Shown here piece after piece: positions 1 through 5,795 of a stretch of DNA of 5,795 nucleotides. A program made the translations under genes and the position numbers. The stretch's first letter is position 1, and every line of letters starts with the position of its first letter. The stretch is from Eubacterium sp. (GTDB lineage: Bacteria; Bacillota; Clostridia; Lachnospirales; Lachnospiraceae), in NCBI GenBank assembly GCA_020844525.1, contig JAJGAH010000177.1:1-5795 (forward strand), given 5' to 3'. The notes under the pieces were generated by a model, which worked only from the letters and a program-made list of their open reading frames with translations, searched no databases and was not told the origin of the DNA.

Positions 1-2444
1 TCTTCTATGACAAAAAATCCACCTGCCATCCTGGCGACAACCTTTGCCGGATCCTTTGCATTCAGATCCGCACCCTTTACTCTGGCAACCTTCGCGGCCT
101 CGATGCCGAGGTCCTTGCACATAGCAACCACAAGACCACGGGTCAGACGGGTTTTTCCAGTACCACGTGCGCCCATGACTGCAATGTTGCCGTGCAGCGA
201 GGTTTTCTCACCCGCATGCTCGTATACACAGCTGATGGCCTCCAGAATCTGGGCATCCATACCTGGAATCCGGGCAAAATACGTAAAGATCTTACGCTGC
301 TCCTCATTCATCCGCGTCGGCTTCGCACGGTTCATGATACGGATACGGCGTTCCTCCGGCGTCTCTTCACTTAAAATCTTGTCGATAGAGATCGGAATGG
401 TATTGGCACCGATGGTATCAAGGGGAATCGTATGAGTATGGGAGTTCCGCTCCGCCTCTGTCGGCTTCGGATCCGGCACCTCCAGCTCTTCAATATAATG
501 AATTTCCCGCTTCTTTGGCTGTTCTGTGGGCTGCTCTATGGGCTGTTCTGTGTTCTCCGGCACAGCAGACTGCGGCTCACTGTCGGATTCGTTCCCGTCA
601 TCCGCATGGATGGCTGCATTTGTTTCCTCTTCTGCCTTCTGCGCCTGCGGTGTTACCTCTGTAGAGAGGTCCTCTTCCTGGAGATCCCTGAGCTTAATTC
701 CGGAATTTGTCTCCCGTGATGCCTGACCGGCAGCCCCAGTCGCAATGTCTGCAGCTTCCTCGACTACCTCTGGCTCTGCGTCTGCACTTTCCTGTGTTTC
801 TTCTACTACTTCTGGCTCTGCGTCTGCACTTTCTGGTGTTTCTTCTACTACTTCTGGCTCTGCGCCTGCACTTTCCGGTACTTCCTCGACAATCTCTTCC
901 ACTTCTTCTGCAGTCTCAGGTTCTGTGGCGGATTTCACCTCTTCCTCCACAACGTCAGATTCTGCAGTTGTATCATCCGGAACTTCCTCGACGATCTCTT
1001 CCGCTTCTTCTGCAGCCTCAGGCTCTGTGGCAGATTCTGTCTCCTCCTCTGCAGCCTCAGACTCTGCTGATGCACTTTCGGGTGTCTCTTCTGCCACCTC
1101 TGTCTCCAGCTCATCGCCGCCCGGGCTTTCCACAGCGACCTCTGTCTCTGCGACATCTTCCTCTGCCGCATCCTCATCGATCACTTCTTCCTCTACTTCT
1201 TCCGGAGCAGGCTTCGGTGCATGCAGCTCCGCCGCTGTTTTCTGGACTCCTGCGTTTTTTTCCGGAACTGACTTCTGCTTTTCTGCCTGCTCCTCATGAA
1301 CCTCGGTGGAGAATGCCCCGGCTGTCTCAGCAAGGAAGGCATCCAGATTGAAGTCTGCCGTATTCATCTTTTTGGCTGTTCCGTCTTTCCGCGCCTTCGC
1401 TGCCGCTGCCGCAGCCGGACTTAATCTCTCTGCATCAGCAGAGACCTTGTTATTGGACGGTCGTGCACTCTTCGTATTGGCTGCCAGTGAGGATCCTGAA
1501 TCCTCAGAAGGTTCAGTCTGCCGTGCATCCTGCCCCAAAGCACCAGTCTGCGCATTTGCAGACTTTGCCTTACCATTTGTCTGATATACGGTTTTCAGGT
1601 CAGCGGGTACTTCTGCAGTTTCATCTGTCTGCACACTGCTACGCTTTTCCGCCTGCACTCCGCTTTGCTCCTTCGCCTGCTTTACCGGCCTTACGTACAC
1701 TGCCTGGGCATTGGACGGCCGTCTGTTCTCCTCCGTGAAGAGTCCGGCTCTGGCAGATGCATCGGATTCCGTGTTCTCGATGTCCTCTGAACCGGACTTT
1801 GCCTTCTGATCTGCCTTCCGGCGGTTTTCCGCTGCCTTCATGCGGTTATAGCTCTGTTCCTGGGAAGGAGACAACGGTTTATACTTTTTCTTGAGCTCCA
1901 TTGCCTTCAGGACATACCTTCCCTCACTGAACCAGAGAATCAGATCATCACAGGTCTCCACACATTTTTTTGCATCTCCTGCCTTTGCATAAAGCAAGGC
2001 AAGCTCATAGGACCAGCGCTCTGTATACTCCCTCTCCTTGTATTCCTCCAGCACATCAATCTGTGCTTCCAGGGGAGCGCCCTTCGCCTTGTACAACTTG
2101 TACTGCAAAATGCAGCGCGAATTGTCGTTCCTGGCCACCTTAGAAAATTCCTTGAAATATTTCTCGGCCTCATCGATCTGATTCAGCTTTATGCATACCT
2201 CCACGAGACGATACAGAATATTCCGCCCGATGGACGCACGATTATAGGCCAGGATCAGGATATCCTTGGCGCTTTCATAGTCCTTATTCACTTCATAGAC
2301 ATCTGCCACCATATTCAGGGTATTGATGCTTTTTACCCTGCGCCAGTCGATCGAGTCAACGATATTCAGGGCATTGTCATAGTCTTTCTCCCTGACATAT
2401 GACGTCAGTTCATCTAATTTCTGATGATATTCCTCTCTATCCAA
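1..2444 (-). CDS. TPR-like / acidic-linker / AAA-type ATPase protein, unknown function (C-terminus beyond window)
   Basis: One uninterrupted frame of 814 codons runs off the window edge; I do not recognise a named gene. Residues about 5-175 form five helix pairs resembling tetratricopeptide repeats (for example YELALLYAKAGDAKKCVE near 146-163), suggesting protein binding. Residues about 185-410 are polar and Ala/Lys/Gln-rich. Residues 412-566 are Glu/Ala/Val-rich with one Lys and no Arg or aromatic residue, and include internal repeats. A more ordered block spans about 644-757 (EERRIRIMNRAKP near 695), followed by Walker A GARGTGKT at 758-765. The last visible residues, GGFFVIE, look like the beginning of Walker B, about 50 residues later. 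No signal peptide or membrane segment is visible, so it is probably cytoplasmic. The N-terminal fold and AAA domain suggest an ATP-dependent scaffold or remodelling protein, but substrate and partners are unknown. The start is TTG at 2444: a strong GGGAGG lies 9 bases upstream, an in-frame TAA sits one codon before it, and the first in-frame ATG is only residue 45, inside the helical domain. Confidence 0.88.
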   Translation of the reverse strand, partial: MDREEYHQKLDELTSYVREKDYDNALNIVDSIDWRRVKSINTLNMVADVYEVNKDYESAKDILILAYNRASIGRNILYRLVEVCIKLNQIDEAEKYFKEFSKVARNDNSRCILQYKLYKAKGAPLEAQIDVLEEYKEREYTERWSYELALLYAKAGDAKKCVETCDDLILWFSEGRYVLKAMELKKKYKPLSPSQEQSYNRMKAAENRRKADQKAKSGSEDIENTESDASARAGLFTEENRRPSNAQAVYVRPVKQAKEQSGVQAEKRSSVQTDETAEVPADLKTVYQTNGKAKSANAQTGALGQDARQTEPSEDSGSSLAANTKSARPSNNKVSADAERLSPAAAAAAKARKDGTAKKMNTADFNLDAFLAETAGAFSTEVHEEQAEKQKSVPEKNAGVQKTAAELHAPKPAPEEVEEEVIDEDAAEEDVAETEVAVESPGGDELETEVAEETPESASAESEAAEEETESATEPEAAEEAEEIVEEVPDDTTAESDVVEEEVKSATEPETAEEVEEIVEEVPESAGAEPEVVEETPESADAEPEVVEETQESADAEPEVVEEAADIATGAAGQASRETNSGIKLRDLQEEDLSTEVTPQAQKAEEETNAAIHADDGNESDSEPQSAVPENTEQPIEQPTEQPKKREIHYIEELEVPDPKPTEAERNSHTHTIPLDTIGANTIPISIDKILSEETPEERRIRIMNRAKPTRMNEEQRKIFTYFARIPGMDAQILEAISCVYEHAGEKTSLHGNIAVMGARGTGKTRLTRGLVVAMCKDLGIEAAKVARVKGADLNAKDPAKVVARMAGGFFVIE
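516..551 (-). repeat. Three tandem 12-bp units encoding (T/I)EQP
   Basis: Within the linker of the TPR/AAA gene the minus strand encodes TEQPIEQPTEQP, three consecutive 4-codon units with near-identical bases. It is a short Pro/Gln spacer just before the ordered pre-AAA block. It is separate from the acidic repeat and keeps the frame. Confidence 0.7.
750..1079 (-). repeat. Nested in-frame repeat (2 x 102 bp followed by 3 x 42 bp) encoding the acidic linker
   Basis: In coding order, two 34-codon units lie at 1079-978 and 977-876 (residues 456-489 and 490-523). Three 14-codon units follow at 875-834, 833-792 and 791-750 (residues 524-565). The 34-residue unit can be read as a 14-residue module plus a 20-residue module ending EEIVEEVP. 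The three short units are copies of the 14-residue module, of the form ESADAEPEVVEETQ. The first two short units differ at 3 of 42 bases by my hand alignment; the third differs more. All unit lengths are multiples of three, so copy changes keep the frame. The encoded stretch is strongly acidic and probably disordered. Confidence 0.85.
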
Positions 2445-2453
2445 GGTTTACCG

Positions 2454-2459
2454 CCTCCC
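2454..2459 (-). promoter_or_regulatory. Shine-Dalgarno site selecting a TTG start
   Basis: The minus strand reads GGGAGG here, 9 bases before TTG at 2444-2442. An ATG at 2460 (minus strand) overlaps this site but opens a different frame that stops after a few codons. The in-frame codon two before TTG is TAA. Together these fix the TTG as the start of the TPR/AAA gene. Confidence 0.75.
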
Positions 2460-2484
2460 ATATTACAATCTATACTCCCTTATC

Positions 2485-2528
2485 TGTCAGGATCTGTCCG
2501 TGTTCCCTATATGATCCGGCTCCTGACA
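2485..2528. repeat. 8-bp perfect inverted repeat upstream of the TPR/AAA gene
   Basis: Arms TGTCAGGA (2485-2492) and TCCTGACA (2521-2528) are separated by 28 bases. The wide spacing makes a strong RNA hairpin unlikely. The position, 41-84 bases before the TTG start, would suit a protein-binding site or leader structure, but 8 bp can occur by chance. Confidence 0.3.
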
Positions 2529-2675
2529 CAACGTCCGGCACACCGGCAGCGGCATCATTCTGAGCAAACACCTGACGGCACCCGTTCTATTCCGAATGGA
2601 TATCTAACTGCCGGCATTGCCTTTTGGTATACCGGTCAAATAACTCTTTGACTAACGGCGATCATTTCACATCTA

Positions 2676-5165
2676 TTATAACTCCGCCTTTACGGTACGG
2701 TCCTTCACTGTAATCTTGTCCAGTTTCCAGATATCGTCTACGTATTCCTGGATCGTACGGTCAGAGCTGAACTTGCCGGAGTGAGCAACATTCAGAATAG
2801 CGCTCTTTGCCCATTCCTCTGTCTTGCGGTACTTGGCCTCCACCCGCTCCTGTGCAGCAGCATAGGACTTGAAATCAGCAAGAATGAAGTAGACGTCCGC
2901 GCGGTTTCCGTTCTGCGGATACAGAAGTGAATTGTAGAGATCACGGAACATCTCCATATCTCCGTTGGAATACATGCCGTTGATCAGCTGCATCAGTACC
3001 TGTCGGATGTCTGCGTCATTATTAAAGTACTGCATCGGGTCATAGCCGCCGTTTTTCTCATACTCAATAACCTGCTCTGCGGACAGACCGAAGATAAATG
3101 CATTTTCCTCCCCGACCTCTTCCACAATCTCTACGTTGGCGCCATCCATGGTTCCGAGAGTCAGTGCGCCGTTCAGCATAAACTTCATGTTGCCGGTTCC
3201 TGACGCCTCCTTGCTGGCGGTGGAAATCTGTTCGGAAACATCTGCCGCCGAGAAAATAATCTCCGCGTTGCTTACCCGGTAATCCTCAATGAAGACAACC
3301 TTAATCTTATTCTTGATGCTTTCATCATTGTTGATGACATTTGCGACATTATTGATCAGCTTGATGATCATCTTTGCCCGCTCATAGCCTGCGCTGGCCT
3401 TCGCTCCAAAGATGAATGTTCTCGGATAGAACGGAAGCTCCGGATGCTCCTTGATCTTATTGTACAGGTACATCACATGCAGAATGTTCAGCAGCTGACG
3501 CTTGTACTCATGCAGACGCTTTACCTGCACATCAAAGATCGACAGCGGATCCACCTCAATGCCATTGTGCTCCTGAATGTATTTTGCCAGGCGGAGCTTG
3601 TTCTGGTACTTGATATTCATAAACTCGGCCTGTGCTTTTTCATCATCCGCATAAACCGCAAGCTTTCTGATGGTGGAAAGGTCGGTTACCCACTCCTTTC
3701 CCACATGATCGGTTACCCAGTCTGCGAGAAGCGGATTTCCATGAAGCAGGAAACGGCGCTGTGTGATACCGTTTGTCTTGTTGGAGAACTTCCATGGGTA
3801 CATCTCATAGAAATCCTTCAGCTCGCGCTTTTCGAGAATCTCTGTGTGCAGCTTTGCCACGCCGTTGACTGAGAATCCGCCAACAATGGCCAGATTTGCC
3901 ATCCGCACCTGTCCGTCATAGATGATGGCCATGCTGCGGATCTTTGCATCGCTGTTCTGCGGGTACTTTGTCTTGACCGTCTCGCAGAAGCGTCTGTTGA
4001 TTTCCTCTACAATCTGATAAATACGCGGAAGCAGACGGGAGAAAAGCTCAATGGGCCATTTTTCCAGTGCCTCTGCCATGATGGTGTGGTTGGTGTAGGC
4101 ACAGGACTTCGTGACAATCTCCCAGGCATCGTCCCACTCCAGATGCTGTTCATCCAGAAGAATCCGCATCAGCTCCGGCACCGTCAGCGTTGGATGCGTA
4201 TCATTCATATGGAAGCAGGCCTTCTTCGGCAGATCATGAATATCAGAGTGTCCCTTGAGGAATTTCTTTACTGCTGTCTGCACACTTGCGGACACAAAGA
4301 AATACTGCTGTTTCAGACGCAGCTCCTTTCCCGCCATATGGTTGTCGTTCGGATAAAGTACCTCTGTCAGTGTATGAGCGAGGTTCTCCTGCTCCACAGC
4401 CTTGTAGTAGTCTCCCTTGTCGAAGGAATCAAGGGAAAAATCATTGATTGCCTCGGCGTCCCAGATCCGCAGCGTATTGACCACGTTGTTGTTGTAGCCA
4501 ACAATCGGAAGATCGTAGGGAACGGCACGGACAGACTGATATCCCTCCTGATGATAGAAATTCCTTCCTGTCTTATCATCGTGGTCTACCGCAACATAGC
4601 CGCCGAACTTGATTTCCTTCGCATATTCCGGGCGCTTCAACTCAAAGGGGTAACCACCATCCTTGAGCCAGTTATCCGGTTTTTCCACCTGATAGCCATC
4701 CTTGATCTCCTGACGGAACATGCCATAGTGATATCGAATGCCGCATCCGTATGCGGTATAGCCAAGAGTCGCGAGAGAATCCATGAAGCAGGCCGCCAGT
4801 CTTCCAAGACCGCCGTTTCCAAGTGCCGGATCTCTCTCCTCATCTTCTATCGCGTCAAGATCAATTCCCAGCTCCTCAAGGGCCTTCTTTACCTGACCAT
4901 AGGCAGAGAGCGCCAGAAGGTTGTTGCCGAGGTACCTGCCGGTGAGGAACTCCATGGACATATAATATACGATCTTCGGATCATCATCCTTGATCGTCTG
5001 CTGGGTTGCCATCCAGTTGTCAATGATGACATCCTTGACCACATAGCATACTGCCTGGTAAATCTGATGGTTGGTTGCCTCTTCCAGTGTCGTACGGAAA
5101 AGTCTCCGGACTTCCTCTTTTACTTCCTTCTTGAAATTTTCTTTTCTGAAAATCGGATTTAGCAT
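2676..5165 (-). CDS. glgP: glycogen/starch phosphorylase (alpha-glucan phosphorylase, EC 2.4.1.1), GT35 family
   Basis: This cytoplasmic enzyme uses inorganic phosphate to release glucose-1-phosphate from the non-reducing ends of alpha-1,4-glucan. The 829-residue product is full length for the family (E. coli GlgP is about 815). Visible signatures, in order: SMEFLTGR near residue 70; DPALGNGGLGRLAACF at 112-127; NDTHP at 321-325; KRLHEYKRQ with Arg550 and Lys555, matching rabbit muscle Arg569 and Lys574; and EASGTGNMKFMLNG with the pyridoxal phosphate lysine at 661, matching Lys680. The 111-residue Arg-to-Lys spacing equals that of the muscle enzyme. The N-terminus lacks a region resembling the phosphorylated Ser14 segment of animal enzymes, so control by phosphorylation is not expected. 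The start chosen is ATG at 5165, 6 bases after GGAAAGGGG; a TTG 12 codons upstream (5201) lacks a comparable ribosome site. It lies 106 bases after ileS in the same orientation; no other glycogen gene is in view. glgP versus malP naming (glycogen versus maltodextrin preference) cannot be settled from sequence alone. Confidence 0.96.
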   Translation of the reverse strand: MLNPIFRKENFKKEVKEEVRRLFRTTLEEATNHQIYQAVCYVVKDVIIDNWMATQQTIKDDDPKIVYYMSMEFLTGRYLGNNLLALSAYGQVKKALEELGIDLDAIEDEERDPALGNGGLGRLAACFMDSLATLGYTAYGCGIRYHYGMFRQEIKDGYQVEKPDNWLKDGGYPFELKRPEYAKEIKFGGYVAVDHDDKTGRNFYHQEGYQSVRAVPYDLPIVGYNNNVVNTLRIWDAEAINDFSLDSFDKGDYYKAVEQENLAHTLTEVLYPNDNHMAGKELRLKQQYFFVSASVQTAVKKFLKGHSDIHDLPKKACFHMNDTHPTLTVPELMRILLDEQHLEWDDAWEIVTKSCAYTNHTIMAEALEKWPIELFSRLLPRIYQIVEEINRRFCETVKTKYPQNSDAKIRSMAIIYDGQVRMANLAIVGGFSVNGVAKLHTEILEKRELKDFYEMYPWKFSNKTNGITQRRFLLHGNPLLADWVTDHVGKEWVTDLSTIRKLAVYADDEKAQAEFMNIKYQNKLRLAKYIQEHNGIEVDPLSIFDVQVKRLHEYKRQLLNILHVMYLYNKIKEHPELPFYPRTFIFGAKASAGYERAKMIIKLINNVANVINNDESIKNKIKVVFIEDYRVSNAEIIFSAADVSEQISTASKEASGTGNMKFMLNGALTLGTMDGANVEIVEEVGEENAFIFGLSAEQVIEYEKNGGYDPMQYFNNDADIRQVLMQLINGMYSNGDMEMFRDLYNSLLYPQNGNRADVYFILADFKSYAAAQERVEAKYRKTEEWAKSAILNVAHSGKFSSDRTIQEYVDDIWKLDKITVKDRTVKAEL

Positions 5166-5171
5166 TCGTTT

Positions 5172-5180
5172 CCCCTTTCC
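5172..5180 (-). promoter_or_regulatory. Shine-Dalgarno site of glgP
   Basis: The minus strand reads GGAAAGGGG, ending 6 bases before ATG at 5165-5163. It supports this ATG over the upstream in-frame TTG at 5201, which would add 12 residues (beginning GYSLVHGKGKR) that fall outside the conserved phosphorylase N-terminus. Confidence 0.65.
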
Positions 5181-5210
5181 ATGAACGAGAGAATATCCCA
5201 AATGGCTACA

Positions 5211-5261
5211 GAGGCTGTCGCATTAACCCCTTACTATGGATACAGCTAATGCAACAGCCCC
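5211..5261 (-). terminator. Long-stem hairpin downstream of ileS, possible terminator without U tract
   Basis: Arms at 5247-5261 and 5211-5225 pair over 15 bp as minus-strand RNA, with two G-U wobbles and no bulge (core GGCUGUUGCAUUA with UAAUGCGACAGCC). The loop is 21 bases. It begins 10 bases after the ileS stop codon, the usual place for a terminator. However, the bases after the stem on the minus strand (TGTAGCC) are not a U run, and neither are those on the plus strand. It could therefore be a weak or factor-assisted terminator, an mRNA-end stabilising structure, or one copy of a dispersed palindromic repeat. The stem is clear; the function is inferred. Confidence 0.45.
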
Positions 5262-5271
5262 GGAAATGTCC

Positions 5272-5795
5272 TTACTGTTTCTCGACACCCAGAGTGACTT
5301 CCTCAGAATTGATCTTCCAATCCTTCGTATAGCCGGCAGTCTCACCGATCACGATATCATCGGCCAGAACAACTCCGGAGATCTTGTCTTTATTTTTCGT
5401 CAGAATATCTGCAATGCGAGAGTTCCCCTTCGCATAGACCCTGATCCGGTCCATGACCTCAAATCCGGCTTCCTTGCGCATGGTCTGAATCTTGCTGATC
5501 AGTTCGGCCACAAAGCCCTCCTCGATCAGCTCCGGTGTCAGCGCAGTGTCAAGCATAACGGTAATGCCCTGGTCCGCCTGTGCCACGAAGCCTTCGGTCT
5601 GTGCAATATCGATCAGAAGCTCATCTCTGGTGAGATGCAGGGTCTGTCCACCCACAGAAACCGCAAGTGAACCGTTCGCATTCAGCTCGGCAACCGCCTG
5701 CGCACCGTCCAGTTCAGAGAGCGCCTTACGGATTCCACCGACCAGTTTGCCATACTTCGGACCCACGGTCTTCAGCTGAGGCTTCACGCTGTATT
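5272..5795 (-). CDS. ileS: isoleucyl-tRNA synthetase, C-terminal part (5' end beyond window)
   Basis: About 173 C-terminal codons of IleRS (EC 6.1.1.5), which charges tRNA-Ile with isoleucine in the cytoplasm. The frame is open through the window edge, reading YSVKPQLKTVGPKYGKL; the GTG near 5787 is an internal valine, not a start. The visible part is the extreme C-terminal region of the long, eukaryote-like (type 2) IleRS, recognised from KPQLKTVGPKYGKL and ELIEEGFVAELISKIQTMRK, and corresponding as I recall to the domain called DUF5915. No cysteine is present, so the C-terminal zinc finger of type 1 bacterial IleRS is absent. Catalytic HIGH and KMSKS motifs and the editing domain lie upstream, outside the window. 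The stop is TAA at 5274-5272. The family is known for reduced mupirocin sensitivity in several members, but nothing visible here tests that. Confidence 0.93.
   Translation of the reverse strand, partial: YSVKPQLKTVGPKYGKLVGGIRKALSELDGAQAVAELNANGSLAVSVGGQTLHLTRDELLIDIAQTEGFVAQADQGITVMLDTALTPELIEEGFVAELISKIQTMRKEAGFEVMDRIRVYAKGNSRIADILTKNKDKISGVVLADDIVIGETAGYTKDWKINSEEVTLGVEKQ

Larger units (their letters stand above)
2445..2675 (-). other. Intergenic region between glgP and the TPR/AAA gene
   Basis: This 231-base gap shows no coding frame with a convincing ribosome site. Near the glgP end is a weak 6-bp AT-rich stem (GTCAAA/TTTGAC, 2635-2640 and 2647-2652, 6-base loop) with no following U tract, so it is a poor terminator. 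Toward the downstream gene is an 8-bp perfect inverted repeat, TGTCAGGA/TCCTGACA (2485-2492 and 2521-2528). A promoter-like pair on the minus strand (CTGACA at 2490-2485, 17 bases, TGTAAT at 2467-2462) has good hexamers but would begin transcription inside the Shine-Dalgarno site. I see no riboswitch or tRNA. The length of the gap suggests that the downstream gene has its own expression signals. Confidence 0.5.
5166..5271 (-). other. ileS-glgP intergenic region
   Basis: The 106 bases contain the long hairpin and the glgP ribosome site. No strong sigma-70-type promoter is visible. The best candidate on the minus strand is GCGACA, 18 bases, GATATT (about 5222-5193), with only four matches in each hexamer and with its -35 box inside the hairpin arm. 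Whether glgP is expressed from its own promoter or by read-through from ileS cannot be decided from this sequence. Confidence 0.35.

Noticed and set aside
745..1299. Ser/Thr-rich plus-strand frame resembling a mucin-like surface protein
   Set aside because: It is the complement of the Glu/Ala/Val repeat of the minus-strand gene. GAA/GAG-rich codons read backwards give Ser-rich text, and the minus frame continues unbroken into ordered domains on both sides.
707..1351. Leu/Pro-rich plus-strand frame that could look like a membrane protein
   Set aside because: It is another reading of the same low-complexity repeat, and the apparent hydrophobic repeats track the repeat period.
1940..2173. Short minus-strand frame of 77 codons inside the TPR/AAA gene
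   Set aside because: It is in a different frame from the long open frame, contains no recognisable motif, and lies fully within the helical-repeat coding sequence.
2424..2651. 75-codon plus-strand frame in the glgP-downstream gap
   Set aside because: It overlaps the start of the minus-strand gene, has no recognisable protein features, and lacks a good ribosome site; most of it covers the inverted-repeat leader.
2635..2652. Small stem GTCAAA/TTTGAC as the glgP terminator
   Set aside because: Only six mostly A-T pairs with no U tract afterwards; too weak to call as an intrinsic terminator.
2662..2692. TATAAT hexamer at the end of glgP as a promoter for the next gene
   Set aside because: The hexamer arises from the Leu codon and stop codons of glgP on the minus strand, and the position 17 bases upstream (GGACCG) does not resemble a -35 box.
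4086..5162. 358-codon open frame on the plus strand, opposite glgP
   Set aside because: It is wholly antisense to a conserved phosphorylase gene, shows no recognisable domain, and has no convincing ribosome site. Long antisense frames are common opposite well-biased genes.
5236..5670. 144-codon plus-strand frame opposite ileS
   Set aside because: It is antisense to the conserved IleRS C-terminus, with no recognisable family features.

Overview
The window looks like a chromosomal segment of a Gram-positive anaerobe of the class Clostridia, most likely the family Lachnospiraceae. Three things suggest this: the C-terminal part of IleRS resembles the eukaryote-like (type 2) form common in Clostridia, the glycogen phosphorylase is of the bacterial 800-830-residue type, and Shine-Dalgarno sites are purine-rich with one TTG start. 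The assignment is by recalled resemblance and composition, not by a database search.

All three genes are on the minus strand, so transcription runs from high to low coordinates. First comes the 3' end of ileS (window edge at 5795 down to 5272). A 106-base gap follows, holding a 15-bp stem hairpin with no U tract. Next is a complete glycogen phosphorylase gene, glgP (5165 down to 2676), with its pyridoxal phosphate lysine and phosphate-site residues intact. After a 231-base gap comes a very long open frame (2444 down to position 1, cut by the window edge). It starts at TTG and encodes an unnamed modular protein: a TPR-like helical N-terminus, a long disordered linker with a highly acidic, internally repeated segment, a conserved-looking basic/amphipathic block, and the start of an AAA-type ATPase domain with a clear Walker A motif.

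The genes do not form an evident pathway. ileS is translation housekeeping and glgP mobilises storage glucan; the third gene's role is unknown. The gaps and the hairpin after ileS argue against a tight operon, although all three are co-oriented. No mobile element, CRISPR array, tRNA or rRNA was seen. The plus strand carries several long open frames, but all are antisense shadows of the three genes.

The most interesting item is the TPR-acidic-AAA gene. Its acidic linker has a nested repeat (two 34-residue units, then three 14-residue units that match the first part of the 34-residue unit). Its AAA domain appears to lack the pore-loop segment found between Walker A and Walker B in CbxX/CbbX-type ATPases.
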